DNA of 64,000 nucleotides from Methylobacterium sp. Leaf123 (GCF_001423405.1 NZ_LMNS01000036.1:307234-371233); one strand, 5' to 3'; numbered from the stretch's first letter, positions 45,838-54,129 are shown. Notes: a model not told the origin generated them from the letters alone. A program made the numbers and translations.

Positions 45838-46000
45838 GGGGCACGGCGTCCTCCCGTTCCAGCCCTGGTTGTGCGCTGCGGTGAAAACTCGGTAGTGTCG
45901 GCGCGCGACCCTCCGGAGCGTCGCGGTGTGGTGTTGTCCTGAGGATGACTCAGGGAAGCCAACCCTGAGGCCGAGCCGGCCCGTTGCCCTGGGAGGCGCC

Positions 46001-47137
46001 GTGTTTCCCTTCGACCCACCCCGTCCGAGCCGCCGCGCGAGCCGCAGCCTCACCCGCACGACGCGGAAGGTGACAGGGCAGCTCACGCGCTCCCTCGAGA
46101 GCGCCGCCAAATCTGTCACCAAGGCCGCCACCAAAGCCGTGACCCGCTCGACCGAGAAGGCGATCCGGGAGACGCGCAAGGCGACGGTCCGATCGGTGAA
46201 GCGGACGGTCCGCGACACCGAGAAGGCGGTCGCCTCCGCCTTCACCGCGCAAGGGGCCAAACAGGGGGCCAAGCAAGGGGCCGGGGTTGCCCGCAAGCCG
46301 CCCGGCCAGTTCGTGACGGTCGACGGCCTGCCGGTGCACGTCATCGTCCGCGGACGCGGCCGGCCGGTGGTGCTCGTCCACGGCAACGGCACCATGGCCG
46401 AGGATTTCGCGATCTGCGGCCTGATCGACCGGTTGGCGGCGCGCTACCGGGTCATCGCGATCGACCGGCCCGGCTTCGGCTACACCGGCCGCCCCCGCCA
46501 CCGCATCTGGACCGCGCAGGCCCAGGCCGTGCTCCTGCACCGGGTGCTGGAACAGCTTTCCGTCGAGCGCCCCCTCGTGGTCGGGCATTCCTGGGGCACG
46601 ATCGTCGCCCTCGCGCTCGCGGCCGATGGGCGGCGCCCGTTGCGCGGGCTGGTGCTGCTCGCGGGCTCCTACTTTCCCGGGCATCGCACCGATGCGGCCC
46701 TGATCGCCCCCTTGGCCGTGCCGGGTCTCGGCGACGCGATGCGGGCCCTAGTGCCGGCGAAGGTGAGCGCCTCGCTCACCGCGCAGTCGTTCCGGCAGGT
46801 GTTCTGGCCGCAGCCCGTGCCGGCCCGCTTCACCGCGCGTTTCCCGATCGAGATCGCGGCGGCGGCGACGCAGTTGCGCGCGGTCTCGGAGGATGCCGCC
46901 TCGATGAATGCAGCCGTCACCGGGCTCCAGCGCCGCTATGCCGGCCTGATGCTGCCGGTGTCGATCCTGGCCGGGGATGCGGACGCGATCGTCAAGGCCA
47001 GCGAGCACTCGGTGCGGCTGCACACGACGATCCCCGGCAGCACGCTGCGCCTCCTGCCCGGCCTCGGCCACATGATCCATTACGGCGCGCGGCTGAAGGT
47101 GGAGCGCGCGATCGACGCGGTGATGGGGCTCAGGTGA
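46001..47137 (+). CDS. Alpha/beta hydrolase with basic N-terminal repeat extension
   Basis: A 378-residue protein starting at GTG 46001, which has GGGAGG 4 bases upstream. Residues 105-375 form the hydrolase, with the oxyanion loop VLVHGNG, nucleophile S197 in GHSWG, an acid near LAGDADAIVK and the histidine in GLGHMIHY. Residues 1-100 are unusual: a Thr/Lys/Arg/Ala helix with heptad-like repeats (KSVTKAATKAVTRSTEKAI, RETRKATVRSVKRTVRDTEK), then KQGAKQGAG. The extension has no signal peptide and could bind membrane, nucleic acid or polyphosphate. Substrate unknown. Confidence 0.82.
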   Translation: MFPFDPPRPSRRASRSLTRTTRKVTGQLTRSLESAAKSVTKAATKAVTRSTEKAIRETRKATVRSVKRTVRDTEKAVASAFTAQGAKQGAKQGAGVARKPPGQFVTVDGLPVHVIVRGRGRPVVLVHGNGTMAEDFAICGLIDRLAARYRVIAIDRPGFGYTGRPRHRIWTAQAQAVLLHRVLEQLSVERPLVVGHSWGTIVALALAADGRRPLRGLVLLAGSYFPGHRTDAALIAPLAVPGLGDAMRALVPAKVSASLTAQSFRQVFWPQPVPARFTARFPIEIAAAATQLRAVSEDAASMNAAVTGLQRRYAGLMLPVSILAGDADAIVKASEHSVRLHTTIPGSTLRLLPGLGHMIHYGARLKVERAIDAVMGLR

Positions 47138-47167
47138 GCCCCGTCGCGCGCGGCTCGCGGAGCGGGG

Positions 47168-48034
47168 TTATCCCTCCAGCGCCCGCGCCATCGCCACGAA
47201 CCCCGCCACCGGGATCTCCTCCGCCCGCGCCGTCTCCGGCAGACCGGCGGCGGTGAGCAGGCGGAGGGGGTCGGGGGTGGCGGCCTTCAGGCTTTGGCGC
47301 AGCATCTTGCGGCGCTGGCCGAAGGCGGCGCGGGTCACCCGCTCGAGGTCGGCGATCCGGCAGGGCAGCGGCTCGGGCCGCGGGCGCAGATGGACGACGC
47401 TGGAGGTGACCTTCGGCGGCGGCACGAAGGCGCTAGCGGCCACGTCGAACAGGATGGTCGCCTGCGTGCGCCAGCCGCAGAGCACGCCGAGCCGGCCGTA
47501 ATTGGCCCGGTCGCCCTCGTCGGCGACGATGCGCTCGGCGACCTCGCGCTGGAACATCAGCGTCGCCGATTCCCACCACGGCGGCCAAGCCTCGTCGCGG
47601 GTCTCGGCGCCGAGCCAGCCGGTGAGCAGCACGGTGGCGACGTTGTAGGGCAGGTTGGCGACGATCCGCACCGGCCCGTCGCCGACCAGCGGGCGCGGAT
47701 CGAAGCCGACGGCGTCGGCGTCGATCACGTCGAGCCGGCCGGGATAATGCGCGGCGATCTCGGCCAAAGCCGGCAGCGCACGGGGATCGCGCTCGATCGC
47801 CACCACGCGCTTGGCGCCCGCCGCCAGCAGCGCCCGCGTCAGCCCGCCGGGGCCGGGGCCGACCTCCACCACCGTCACGCCGTCGAGCGCGCCCGCCGAG
47901 CGGGCGATGCGGCCCGTCAGGTTGAGATCGAACAGGAAATTCTGGCCGAGCGCCTTCTTCGGCTCCAGCCCGTGCCGCCGCACGACCTCGCGCAGGGGCG
48001 GCAGGCCGTCGGTGCTCAACGCGTCAAGGGTCAT
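47168..48034 (-). CDS. rsmA: 16S rRNA dimethyladenosine transferase RsmA (KsgA)
   Basis: A 288-residue methyltransferase that dimethylates two adjacent adenines at the 3' end of 16S rRNA. Motifs are ALGQNFLFDLNL (about 28-39), VVEVGPGPGGLTRALL (55-70), ERDPRALP and the catalytic NLPY (127-130). The C-terminal helical domain has the family's FGQRRKMLRQSLK. It follows pdxA by 8 bases, the usual pdxA-rsmA pairing. It converges with the hydrolase gene; the 30-base gap is GC-rich with inverted arms. Confidence 0.96.
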   Translation of the reverse strand: MTLDALSTDGLPPLREVVRRHGLEPKKALGQNFLFDLNLTGRIARSAGALDGVTVVEVGPGPGGLTRALLAAGAKRVVAIERDPRALPALAEIAAHYPGRLDVIDADAVGFDPRPLVGDGPVRIVANLPYNVATVLLTGWLGAETRDEAWPPWWESATLMFQREVAERIVADEGDRANYGRLGVLCGWRTQATILFDVAASAFVPPPKVTSSVVHLRPRPEPLPCRIADLERVTRAAFGQRRKMLRQSLKAATPDPLRLLTAAGLPETARAEEIPVAGFVAMARALEG

Positions 48035-48042
48035 CGATCGCT

Positions 48043-49092
48043 TCAGGCGCGGACGGGGAAGGGCAGGACGGTGTCCGCCGGGCGGTGCGCGAGGCGATGC
48101 GCCAGCCGTAGGGCGGCGATCAGGCTGTCCGGCTTGGCGATGCCTTTGCCGGCGATGTCGAAGGCGGTGCCGTGATCGGGCGAGGTGCGCACGAAGGGCA
48201 GCCCCAGTGTGACGTTCACGCCCTCGTCGAAGGCGAGCGTCTTAACCGGGATCAGCGCCTGATCGTGGGTGGGGGTGAGCGCCACGTCGTAGGTCGCCCG
48301 CGCCCGCTCGTGGAACAGGGTGTCGGCCGGCAGCGGCCCGCGGATGTCGATGCCCTCGCTGCGCAACACCGCGACGGCGGGCGCCAGCACGTCGCGGTCC
48401 TCGGTGCCCATGGTGCCGGATTCGCCCGCATGCGGGTTGAGGCCGGACAGGACGAGGCGCGGGTTTGCGAGGCCGAAGCGGGCGCGCAGGTCGGCGTGGA
48501 CGATGCGCGCGGTGCGTTCGACCAGATCTTGCGTCAGCAATTCGGGCACGCGGCGCAGGGCGACGTGGATCGTCACCGGCACCACCGCGAGGGCGTCGCT
48601 CCAGATCATCATCACCGGCAGCGGCGGCTCACGCCCCTCCCGCGCGGCGAGGGCGGCCAGAAACTCGGTATGGCCGGGATGAGCGAAGCCGACCCGCGTC
48701 AGCACGAACTTGGCGATGGGGTTGGTCACCACGGCCGAGGCCGTGCCGGCGCGCACCAGATCGACGGCGGCGGTGATCGACTCAACGATGGCGCCGGCAT
48801 TGGCCGAATCCGGCGCGCCGGGCGTGGCACTCACCTTGGCCCCGCTCGGCAGCGGCAGCACCGGCAGGGCGCGGGGAAACACCTCGCAAGCGTCGTCGGG
48901 CTCGACCTCGGCCACCGGCACCGACAGGCCGAGCCGGTAGGCGGTGGCTTCCAGGAATTCAGGGTCGCCGATGAGCTGGAACGGCGGCACCCCCCGCTCC
49001 ACCCGCAGCCGCCACGCCGCCAGCGCGATCTCCGGCCCGATCCCGGAGGGATCGCCGAGGGTGAGGGCGAGCGGTCTGTCGTCGGAGGCCAT
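48043..49092 (-). CDS. pdxA: 4-hydroxythreonine-4-phosphate dehydrogenase PdxA
   Basis: A 349-residue enzyme of vitamin B6 synthesis. It starts MASDDRPLALTLGDPSGIGP at 49092; the longer frame has no family similarity. Metal-binding histidines are seen in FAHPGHTEFLAAL and further along in SGLNPHAGESGTMG and TPTHDQALIPVK. It forms an operon with rsmA. Its first 20 codons and upstream 50 bases are partly duplicated at 49826-49885 and 50597-50708. Confidence 0.96.
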   Translation of the reverse strand: MASDDRPLALTLGDPSGIGPEIALAAWRLRVERGVPPFQLIGDPEFLEATAYRLGLSVPVAEVEPDDACEVFPRALPVLPLPSGAKVSATPGAPDSANAGAIVESITAAVDLVRAGTASAVVTNPIAKFVLTRVGFAHPGHTEFLAALAAREGREPPLPVMMIWSDALAVVPVTIHVALRRVPELLTQDLVERTARIVHADLRARFGLANPRLVLSGLNPHAGESGTMGTEDRDVLAPAVAVLRSEGIDIRGPLPADTLFHERARATYDVALTPTHDQALIPVKTLAFDEGVNVTLGLPFVRTSPDHGTAFDIAGKGIAKPDSLIAALRLAHRLAHRPADTVLPFPVRA

Positions 49093-49234
49093 GGGCGGGC
49101 TTATAGCGCGATTTTCGGGATCGCCGATGTGATTTGGGGGCGAGCGGCGGGACGGCGGTGGCGGGTGGCAGAGGAGGCCAGGCCGGGCGGCTCTGACATC
49201 GCCCCGGTTGCGGCCGGCGCCCTGGCGCATCGGT

Positions 49235-49795
49235 TCAAGGCGCGTAGGCCGCCGTGGCAATGACGTGGATGACGCCGGCCCCATCCTGCGCCTCGGCCCG
49301 CTGGCTCAAGGTCAGGACGAACTTTCGGTCGGTACGGTGACGGAAGAAGAGCGAGCGCCCTGTGTCCTTCGCCGTCGCGTCGAACGGCTCCCACGATGCG
49401 GCGAACGCCGCGGAAGCGAGGAGGGCTGCGGTCGCCTTGCGGAAGTCGGCAAAGCCCACGCCGACGATATGGCACATGGGAATCTGGTCGGAGACGGTGA
49501 GCGCGAAGCCCGCCCGGTCCGTCGCGTTGATACGCCAGAAGCGATTGCCACGCCGAAGCGCTCCCGGCGGCGGCCGGAAGGCCTCGGGGATCGTCGCCAC
49601 GGAGGTGACGCGCGGGCCGAGATCCATCGTGGCGAGGAACGGTTCCGGTCCGTTGACCCAGCTCGCCGGGTTCATCACCCAGGTCTCGCAACCCCGCAGG
49701 ACGCTCGAGAAGGCCGTCTCCACCGGCTCCTGCTGCGCGAAGGCCGGCGCTGCCTGAAGGGCGACGACGAGGGCCGCGATCGTACCGAACCTCAT
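49235..49795 (-). CDS. Secreted hypothetical protein
   Basis: A 186-residue protein starting at 49795 (MRFGTIAALVVALQAAPAFA), where a standard signal peptide is cleaved before QQEP. The mature part contains one pair of cysteines (CETW and MCHIVG) and motifs such as WRINATDRAGFALTVSDQ, RKFVLTLSQRAEA and HVIATAAYAP. No family was recognised. It is probably periplasmic. It starts just downstream of a pdxA-derived repeat. Confidence 0.75.
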   Translation of the reverse strand: MRFGTIAALVVALQAAPAFAQQEPVETAFSSVLRGCETWVMNPASWVNGPEPFLATMDLGPRVTSVATIPEAFRPPPGALRRGNRFWRINATDRAGFALTVSDQIPMCHIVGVGFADFRKATAALLASAAFAASWEPFDATAKDTGRSLFFRHRTDRKFVLTLSQRAEAQDGAGVIHVIATAAYAP

Positions 49796-49825
49796 CGCCC
49801 ACCCTCGAACACCGCTCGCCCCACA

Positions 49826-49885
49826 GCCGGCGCGATCCCCGACGGATCGCCGATGGCAAGCGGTCTGTCGTCGGAGGGGATAGCG
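49826..49885. repeat. pdxA 5'-end-derived repeat, copy 2
   Basis: On the minus strand this reads CTCCGACGACAGACCGCT, then GGCGATCCGTCGGGGATCG, closely matching codons 3-19 of pdxA but followed by CGCCGGCTGTGGGG instead of the pdxA sequence. Copy 3 (50597-50708) shares that divergent end. Confidence 0.75.
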
Positions 49886-49904
49886 GATATGTACAGCGTT
49901 TCTT

Positions 49905-50510
49905 TCAGAGTGCCTGCGCCCATGCATGTCCGGGATGCAAGCGGTCCAGGCCGTCCCGCAGCCAGAGCCGTTCGGCTTGGGGGAGGTGTGGCAGGGCCCG
50001 CACGAAATCGGCTTGATCCTTGTCGCGCCGATGCTTCGCCTTGAAGAGGAGGACGGCCGCGGGCCCGAGATAGGGGATATGGTCGGGCGTCACCGCCACC
50101 ATCTCCGCGCGGGGGCGCCGGATGGCGGGGCAGCGCTTGCAGACCCAGATGTCACGCTCGCCCGGCTCGATCATCAGATCGACCCGCCAGCGGCCTACGG
50201 AGACGTCGAAGCACCAGATCTGAGCGATGTGGGGCGGCGGCTCCGCATCCTTGGGCAGCGGCGCAATGCAGCCGTCGTCCACCGTGTAGAACGTCATGTC
50301 CGCAAGGGCTTGGCGGAACAGGTCGAAATCCTCGCGCAGGATCGTGATGTCGAGATCGTCGTGGTCGCGCGTCTGGTGTCCATGCCAGAGGTCGAGGGCC
50401 CAGCCGCCGACGACGCACCACGGCCGCGAGATCGCGGTCAGTCGCTGCGCCAATTCGCTCGGATGCCATGGTGCCCAATCGTCCTCCGGCGGTACGCCGC
50501 ATCCCGTCAT
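49905..50510 (-). CDS. Nucleotidyltransferase-fold protein (aminoglycoside adenylyltransferase-like)
   Basis: A 201-residue protein with the minimal nucleotidyltransferase motif: VVGGWALDLWHG (33-44), then H50-D-D52-L-D54, giving the GG...DxD metal site. This is the fold of ANT(2'')-type and PF10706-like proteins, often annotated as resistance or amidotransferase-like genes without proof. WRVDLMIEPGERDIWVCK and YLGPAAVLLFKAKHRRDKDQAD support the same family. Real substrate unknown; drug resistance should not be assumed. Confidence 0.8.
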   Translation of the reverse strand: MTGCGVPPEDDWAPWHPSELAQRLTAISRPWCVVGGWALDLWHGHQTRDHDDLDITILREDFDLFRQALADMTFYTVDDGCIAPLPKDAEPPPHIAQIWCFDVSVGRWRVDLMIEPGERDIWVCKRCPAIRRPRAEMVAVTPDHIPYLGPAAVLLFKAKHRRDKDQADFVRALPHLPQAERLWLRDGLDRLHPGHAWAQAL

Positions 50511-50596
50511 TCCGGGCTGCTCGCGCGAGGCGATGCGGCGCGGCGGATGAGCGCGCGAGAAGCCCGCTCCTCTTGGGGCGGTGGCGGGATCGAGTG

Positions 50597-50708
50597 CCCC
50601 ACAGCCGGCGCGATCCCCGAAGGATCGCCGAGGGCGGGCGGTCTGTCGTCGGAGGCCATGGGCGGGCTTATAGCGCGATTTTTGGGATCGCCGCGGTGAT
50701 TGGGGAGC
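50597..50708. repeat. pdxA 5'-end-derived repeat, copy 3, including the upstream flank
   Basis: The part 50655-50707 is almost identical to 49089-49140, the pdxA start codon and its upstream 50 bases (GGAGGCCATGGGCGGGCTTA, then TAGCGCGATTTTTGGGATCG). The other side matches the first codons of pdxA, then diverges in the same way as copy 2. It dominates the 478-base gap between the nucleotidyltransferase gene and 50989; the rest, 50709-50988, shows nothing clear. Confidence 0.8.
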
Positions 50709-50988
50709 GTGCGGCGCGCATCGCCTCGGGGCGGGATGACGCGTGAGGCCGGATCGCTCGGTCTCCGATCCGTGATGCCCGCGTCAACCTCGTCAGTGGG
50801 CGCGACACCATCGTCGAGCCCCAACCCATCACCGGACCCGACCTGGCCTCGCGCGAGGCCAGGCGAACCTCATGGCGACACGCCTATGGCAAAAGAGAGC
50901 GGGGCGTAGATGCAATCGTCGCAAAAATTGTCGTTGCCGTCGCTCCGCGCATTCTTAGAACGCCATAACGTATGTTGCGGAGGCAAAG

Positions 50989-51168
50989 ATGAATACGCGC
51001 CCACAACGCTTATGTCGCGAGCCGCGCGCCCGTCATGAAGCCTGGATCAATCGGCGTTCGCCGGCCACCGCCAAGGCTATTCTGTCGGCGCGCGAAAAGT
51101 CGGCGCGGCGCAATTCGGACACCTACGTTCCGGCCCAGAACGACAACCAGGCGAAACGGGCCGACTGA
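50989..51168 (+). CDS. Small basic hypothetical protein (59 residues)
   Basis: The frame reads MNTRPQRLCREPRARHEAWI, continues through NRRSPATAKAILSAREKSAR, and ends QAKRAD. GGAGG lies 6 bases before the ATG, an unusually good ribosome site. The product is basic, with an Arg-rich N-terminus and a polar tail (VPAQNDNQAKRAD). No family was recognised. Support rests on the ribosome site and unbroken frame. Confidence 0.6.
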   Translation: MNTRPQRLCREPRARHEAWINRRSPATAKAILSAREKSARRNSDTYVPAQNDNQAKRAD

Positions 51169-51271
51169 AGGTGCGCATCGTCATCGATGCCCCGCCCGGC
51201 TCGGCTGGGGCGGGCTATCCGGCTCCGAGGGGCTGAGCCGCGACGAGCCTCCGCTCCCGCGCCGCGGCCCC

Positions 51272-52366
51272 TCAAATCTCGATCCGCCCGCCCCCTGGCG
51301 CCCCGCCCGCATCGAGCGCCACGCTCTTCACGATGGCAAAGACCGGGCATCCCACGGCGAGCCCCAGGTCGCGGGCGGAGGCACGGGTGAGGCGGGCGGC
51401 CAGCGTCGCCTCCCCGCAGGTCACCTCGACGAGGCAGGCCGTCCCCTCCTCCCGCAAGGCCGCGACCCGGCCCGGCAGGACATTGCGGGCGCTCAGGGTC
51501 TCGGGCCGGGCGAGCGCCAGCAGCACGTCGCGGGCGGGCACCCGCAGGTTGAGGCGGCGGCCCTGGGGCGCGTCGATCAGCGGCAGGTCGAGCGGCCCGG
51601 CGGGGCCGGTCAGGCGTGTCAGGCCGGCTTCCGGATCGTGGCGCTCGACCCGCATGGCGAGCACGCTGCCGGCCTCCGCGCCGTCGGGGATCAGGTCGGG
51701 CCGGCGCAGCACGGCATCGACCGGGCCGCTCGCCGCCACGCGGCCGGCCTCCAGCACCACCACGGTCGAGGCGAGGCGCGCCACCTCCGCCACCGAATGG
51801 CTGACATAGACGATGGGCAGCCCCGCCTCGTCGCGCAGGCGCTCGATATAGGGCAGGATCTCGCGCTTGCGGGTCTCGTCGAGGGCCGAGAGCGGCTCGT
51901 CCATCAGCAGCAGCCGCGGACGCGCCAGCAGGGCCCGGCCGATCGCCACGCGCTGCCGCTCACCTCCCGACAGGCCGGCTGGGCGCCGCTCCAGCAGCGG
52001 GCCGATGCCGAGCAGCTCCGCCACCGCATCGAGGCTCGGGCCTCCTGCCCCGCGGGAGAAGAGGCGGCCGAAGCGCAGGTTCTGCCGCACGCTGAGATGC
52101 GGCATCAGCCGCGCCTCCTGGAACACGCAGCCGATCCGCCGCCGATGCACCGGCACGCGGATGCCGCGCTCCGTGTCGAGCAGCACCGTGCCGTCGATGG
52201 CGATGCGCCCGCGCTGCGGGTGGCTGAGCCCGGCGATCAGGTCGATCACCGTGGTCTTGCCCGAGCCCGAGCGCCCGAACAGGGCGGTGAGGCCGGCGCC
52301 CGCGGTGAAGGCGACATCGAGCGCGAAGCCGTCGCGGCGGAGGGAAACGTCGATGGCGATGGTCAT
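51272..52366 (-). CDS. modC: Molybdate ABC transporter ATP-binding protein ModC
   Basis: A 364-residue ATPase. Walker A is GRSGSGKT (31-38), the signature LSGGERQRVAIGRALL near 133, and Walker B LLLMDEPLSALDE near 155. A C-terminal molybdate-binding (MOP/TOBE) domain covers about 295-355 and distinguishes ModC from generic importers. It energises molybdate uptake, needed for the PaoABC-type enzyme in this window. It is cut off from modB by an oppositely oriented GST gene. Confidence 0.94.
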   Translation of the reverse strand: MTIAIDVSLRRDGFALDVAFTAGAGLTALFGRSGSGKTTVIDLIAGLSHPQRGRIAIDGTVLLDTERGIRVPVHRRRIGCVFQEARLMPHLSVRQNLRFGRLFSRGAGGPSLDAVAELLGIGPLLERRPAGLSGGERQRVAIGRALLARPRLLLMDEPLSALDETRKREILPYIERLRDEAGLPIVYVSHSVAEVARLASTVVVLEAGRVAASGPVDAVLRRPDLIPDGAEAGSVLAMRVERHDPEAGLTRLTGPAGPLDLPLIDAPQGRRLNLRVPARDVLLALARPETLSARNVLPGRVAALREEGTACLVEVTCGEATLAARLTRASARDLGLAVGCPVFAIVKSVALDAGGAPGGGRIEI

Positions 52367-52395
52367 GGGGCCTCAACGCGAATGGTCGCGCTCAC

Positions 52396-52428
52396 GCATC
52401 GTCGCGGATATCGCATCCATGACGATGC
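52396..52428. repeat. Degenerate GCATCGTC/GACGATGC element
   Basis: GCATCGTC (52396-52403) and GACGATGC (52421-52428) are perfect inverted arms, the same arms as in the two repeat units at 52446-52551, but the central part differs. Confidence 0.5.
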
Positions 52429-52445
52429 TCTATCTCATTGCGTTT

Positions 52446-52551
52446 GCATCATCTTTTTCCGAAAGCCGGTGTCCGCCGTTCGGGACGATGCTCTCGCCTT
52501 TTGTTTAGCATCGTCTTTTCCGAAAGCCGGAAGCCACCGTTCGGGACGATG
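52446..52551. repeat. Two tandem units of a palindromic intergenic repeat
   Basis: Units at 52446-52491 and 52508-52551 share GCATC-rich left arms, TTTTCCGAAAGCCGG, CCGTTCGGGACGATG and the same length of about 45 bases. Each unit has inverted ends. Similar short repeats are scattered in Methylobacterium and Bradyrhizobium relatives. They sit between modC and the GST gene. Confidence 0.75.
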
Positions 52552-52639
52552 GTTGAGCTTCCCAGAAAAACCGATGCGGAGACAAGAGCCCGATGCGCGC
52601 GCTGCCGCGTTGTCGGCGCAGGATCGAAAAAGGCAGGCG

Positions 52640-53296
52640 ATGATCACCGTCCACCATCTGGAGAACAGCCGCTCGCAGCGGGTGCTCTGGCTGCTCGAAG
52701 AGCTGGGGCTCGACTACACCGTGAAGCGCTATGAGCGCGACCCCGCGACGATGCTGGCGCCGCGCGAGCTTCGGGCGGTGCATCCGCTCGGCAAGTCGCC
52801 GGTGATCGCGGCGGACGGGCAGGTGGTGGCGGAGACCGGCGCCATCGTCGAGTTCCTGACCGCCCGCGCCGACGGCGCCCTGGTGCCGCCGGCCGGCACG
52901 CCGGAGCGCGCGCGCTACACTTACTTCCTGCACTATGCGGAAGGCTCGGCAATGCCGCCTTTGCTGTTGAAGCTGATCTTCTCGCGGCTCGCGCCCGGCA
53001 GCCCGGCCCTGCTGCGCCCCCTGGTTCGGGCGATCGCGGGGAAGGTCACCGGCGGCTTCGTCGATCCGGAGCTGCGCCGCCACGCCGCCTACTGGGAATC
53101 GGAGCTGGCCGAGCGCGCCTATTTCTGCGGCGACGCCTTTACCGCCGCCGACATCATGATGAGTTTCCCCCTCGAAGCCTTCGCCGCCCGCGGGACCGGA
53201 GCCGGCCCCAGGCTGACGGACTGGCTGGCCCGCATCCACGCGCGGCCCGCCTACCAGCGGGCGCTGGAGCGGGGTGGGCCTTACGCCTACGCGTGA
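52640..53296 (+). CDS. Glutathione S-transferase
   Basis: A 218-residue GST. The thioredoxin-like N-terminal domain reads HHLENSRSQRVLWLLEELGL, with Ser at the usual catalytic site, LGKSPVI giving the cis-proline, and ETGAIVEF for glutathione binding. The C-terminal helical domain contains FTAADIMMSFPLEAF. The ATG at 52640 fits the family N-terminus; a longer frame is spurious. It lies head-to-tail against modB and interrupts the mod genes. Confidence 0.92.
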   Translation: MITVHHLENSRSQRVLWLLEELGLDYTVKRYERDPATMLAPRELRAVHPLGKSPVIAADGQVVAETGAIVEFLTARADGALVPPAGTPERARYTYFLHYAEGSAMPPLLLKLIFSRLAPGSPALLRPLVRAIAGKVTGGFVDPELRRHAAYWESELAERAYFCGDAFTAADIMMSFPLEAFAARGTGAGPRLTDWLARIHARPAYQRALERGGPYAYA

Positions 53297-53321
53297 GGTG
53301 CAGGCGGGGCCTTGGATCTCC

Positions 53322-54044
53322 TCACCGCCCCGCCCCGATCCGCCGGCTCATCCGCCGCGCCAGCCCCTCGGAGGCGATGAGCGCCAGCATCGAGACCGCG
53401 ACCGAGACCAGGGTGAGGCGCAGCGCCCCCGCCTCCCCGCCCGGCACCTGGGTGAGCGTGTAGATCGCCGAGGGCAGGGTCTGGGTCTCGCCGGGGATGT
53501 TGGAGACGAAGGTGATGGTCGCGCCGAACTCGCCCATCGCCTTGGCGAAGGCGAGCACCGCGCCCGCGAGGATGCCGGGTAGGCTGAGCGGCAGGGTCAC
53601 GCTCAGGAACACCAGCGGCGGCGCGGCGCCGAGCGTCGCCGCCGCCTGTTCCAGCTTGCGGTCCACCGCTTCGATCGACAGGCGCATCGCCCGCACCATC
53701 AGCGGCAGGCCCATCACCGCGCAGGCGAGGGCCGCGCCGGTCCAGCGGAACGAGAACACGATGCCGATCTCGGCAAGCCACGCGCCGAACACGCCGCGCC
53801 GGCCAAAGGCGAGCAGCAGCAGGTAGCCCGTCACCACCGGCGGCAGGATCAGCGGCAGGTGGACGAGCCCGTCGAGCAGAGCATGGCCTGGGAAGCGCCG
53901 TCGCGCCAGCAGCCACGCCAGCAGCAGGCCCAGCGGTAGGCTCGCCAGCGTCGCGACGAAGGCGACGCGCAGGGAGAGGAGGAGAGCCGTCGTCTCGTCG
54001 GGGCTGAGGCCGAACCAATCGGCCGGCCCGCTCACGGCGCCCAT
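53322..54044 (-). CDS. modB: Molybdate ABC transporter permease ModB
   Basis: A 240-residue permease with five or six membrane segments. The EAA loop region is AAATLGAAPPLVFLSVTLPL, and AKAMGEFGATITFVSNIPGE is a strong ModB signature. It pairs with ModC, 955 bases away on the same strand beyond the GST gene. modA, the binding-protein gene, is not present upstream or anywhere in the window. Confidence 0.94.
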   Translation of the reverse strand: MGAVSGPADWFGLSPDETTALLLSLRVAFVATLASLPLGLLLAWLLARRRFPGHALLDGLVHLPLILPPVVTGYLLLLAFGRRGVFGAWLAEIGIVFSFRWTGAALACAVMGLPLMVRAMRLSIEAVDRKLEQAAATLGAAPPLVFLSVTLPLSLPGILAGAVLAFAKAMGEFGATITFVSNIPGETQTLPSAIYTLTQVPGGEAGALRLTLVSVAVSMLALIASEGLARRMSRRIGAGR

Positions 54045-54087
54045 CCCCGCGGGGCGGCGATGGCGGGCGCGCTCATCCGCCGAGGCT

Positions 54088-54129
54088 CGCCCTCAAAATC
54101 CCGCCCTCAAAACCCCGTCCTCAAAGACC
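54088..54129. repeat. Three tandem 14-base repeats upstream of modB
   Basis: CGCCCTCAAAATCC, CGCCCTCAAAACCC and CGTCCTCAAAGACC follow one another exactly. The third overlaps the last codons and stop of the BrnA-like gene, so the array looks like local slippage duplication of that gene's 3' end. Confidence 0.7.

Noticed and set aside
49905..50510. A confirmed aminoglycoside resistance gene
   Set aside because: Only the general nucleotidyltransferase motif is visible; nothing shows drug modification.
51035..52639. Upstream extension of the GST frame (535 codons)
   Set aside because: It is antisense to modC and Arg/Gly/Ala-rich; the GST family N-terminus begins at 52640.
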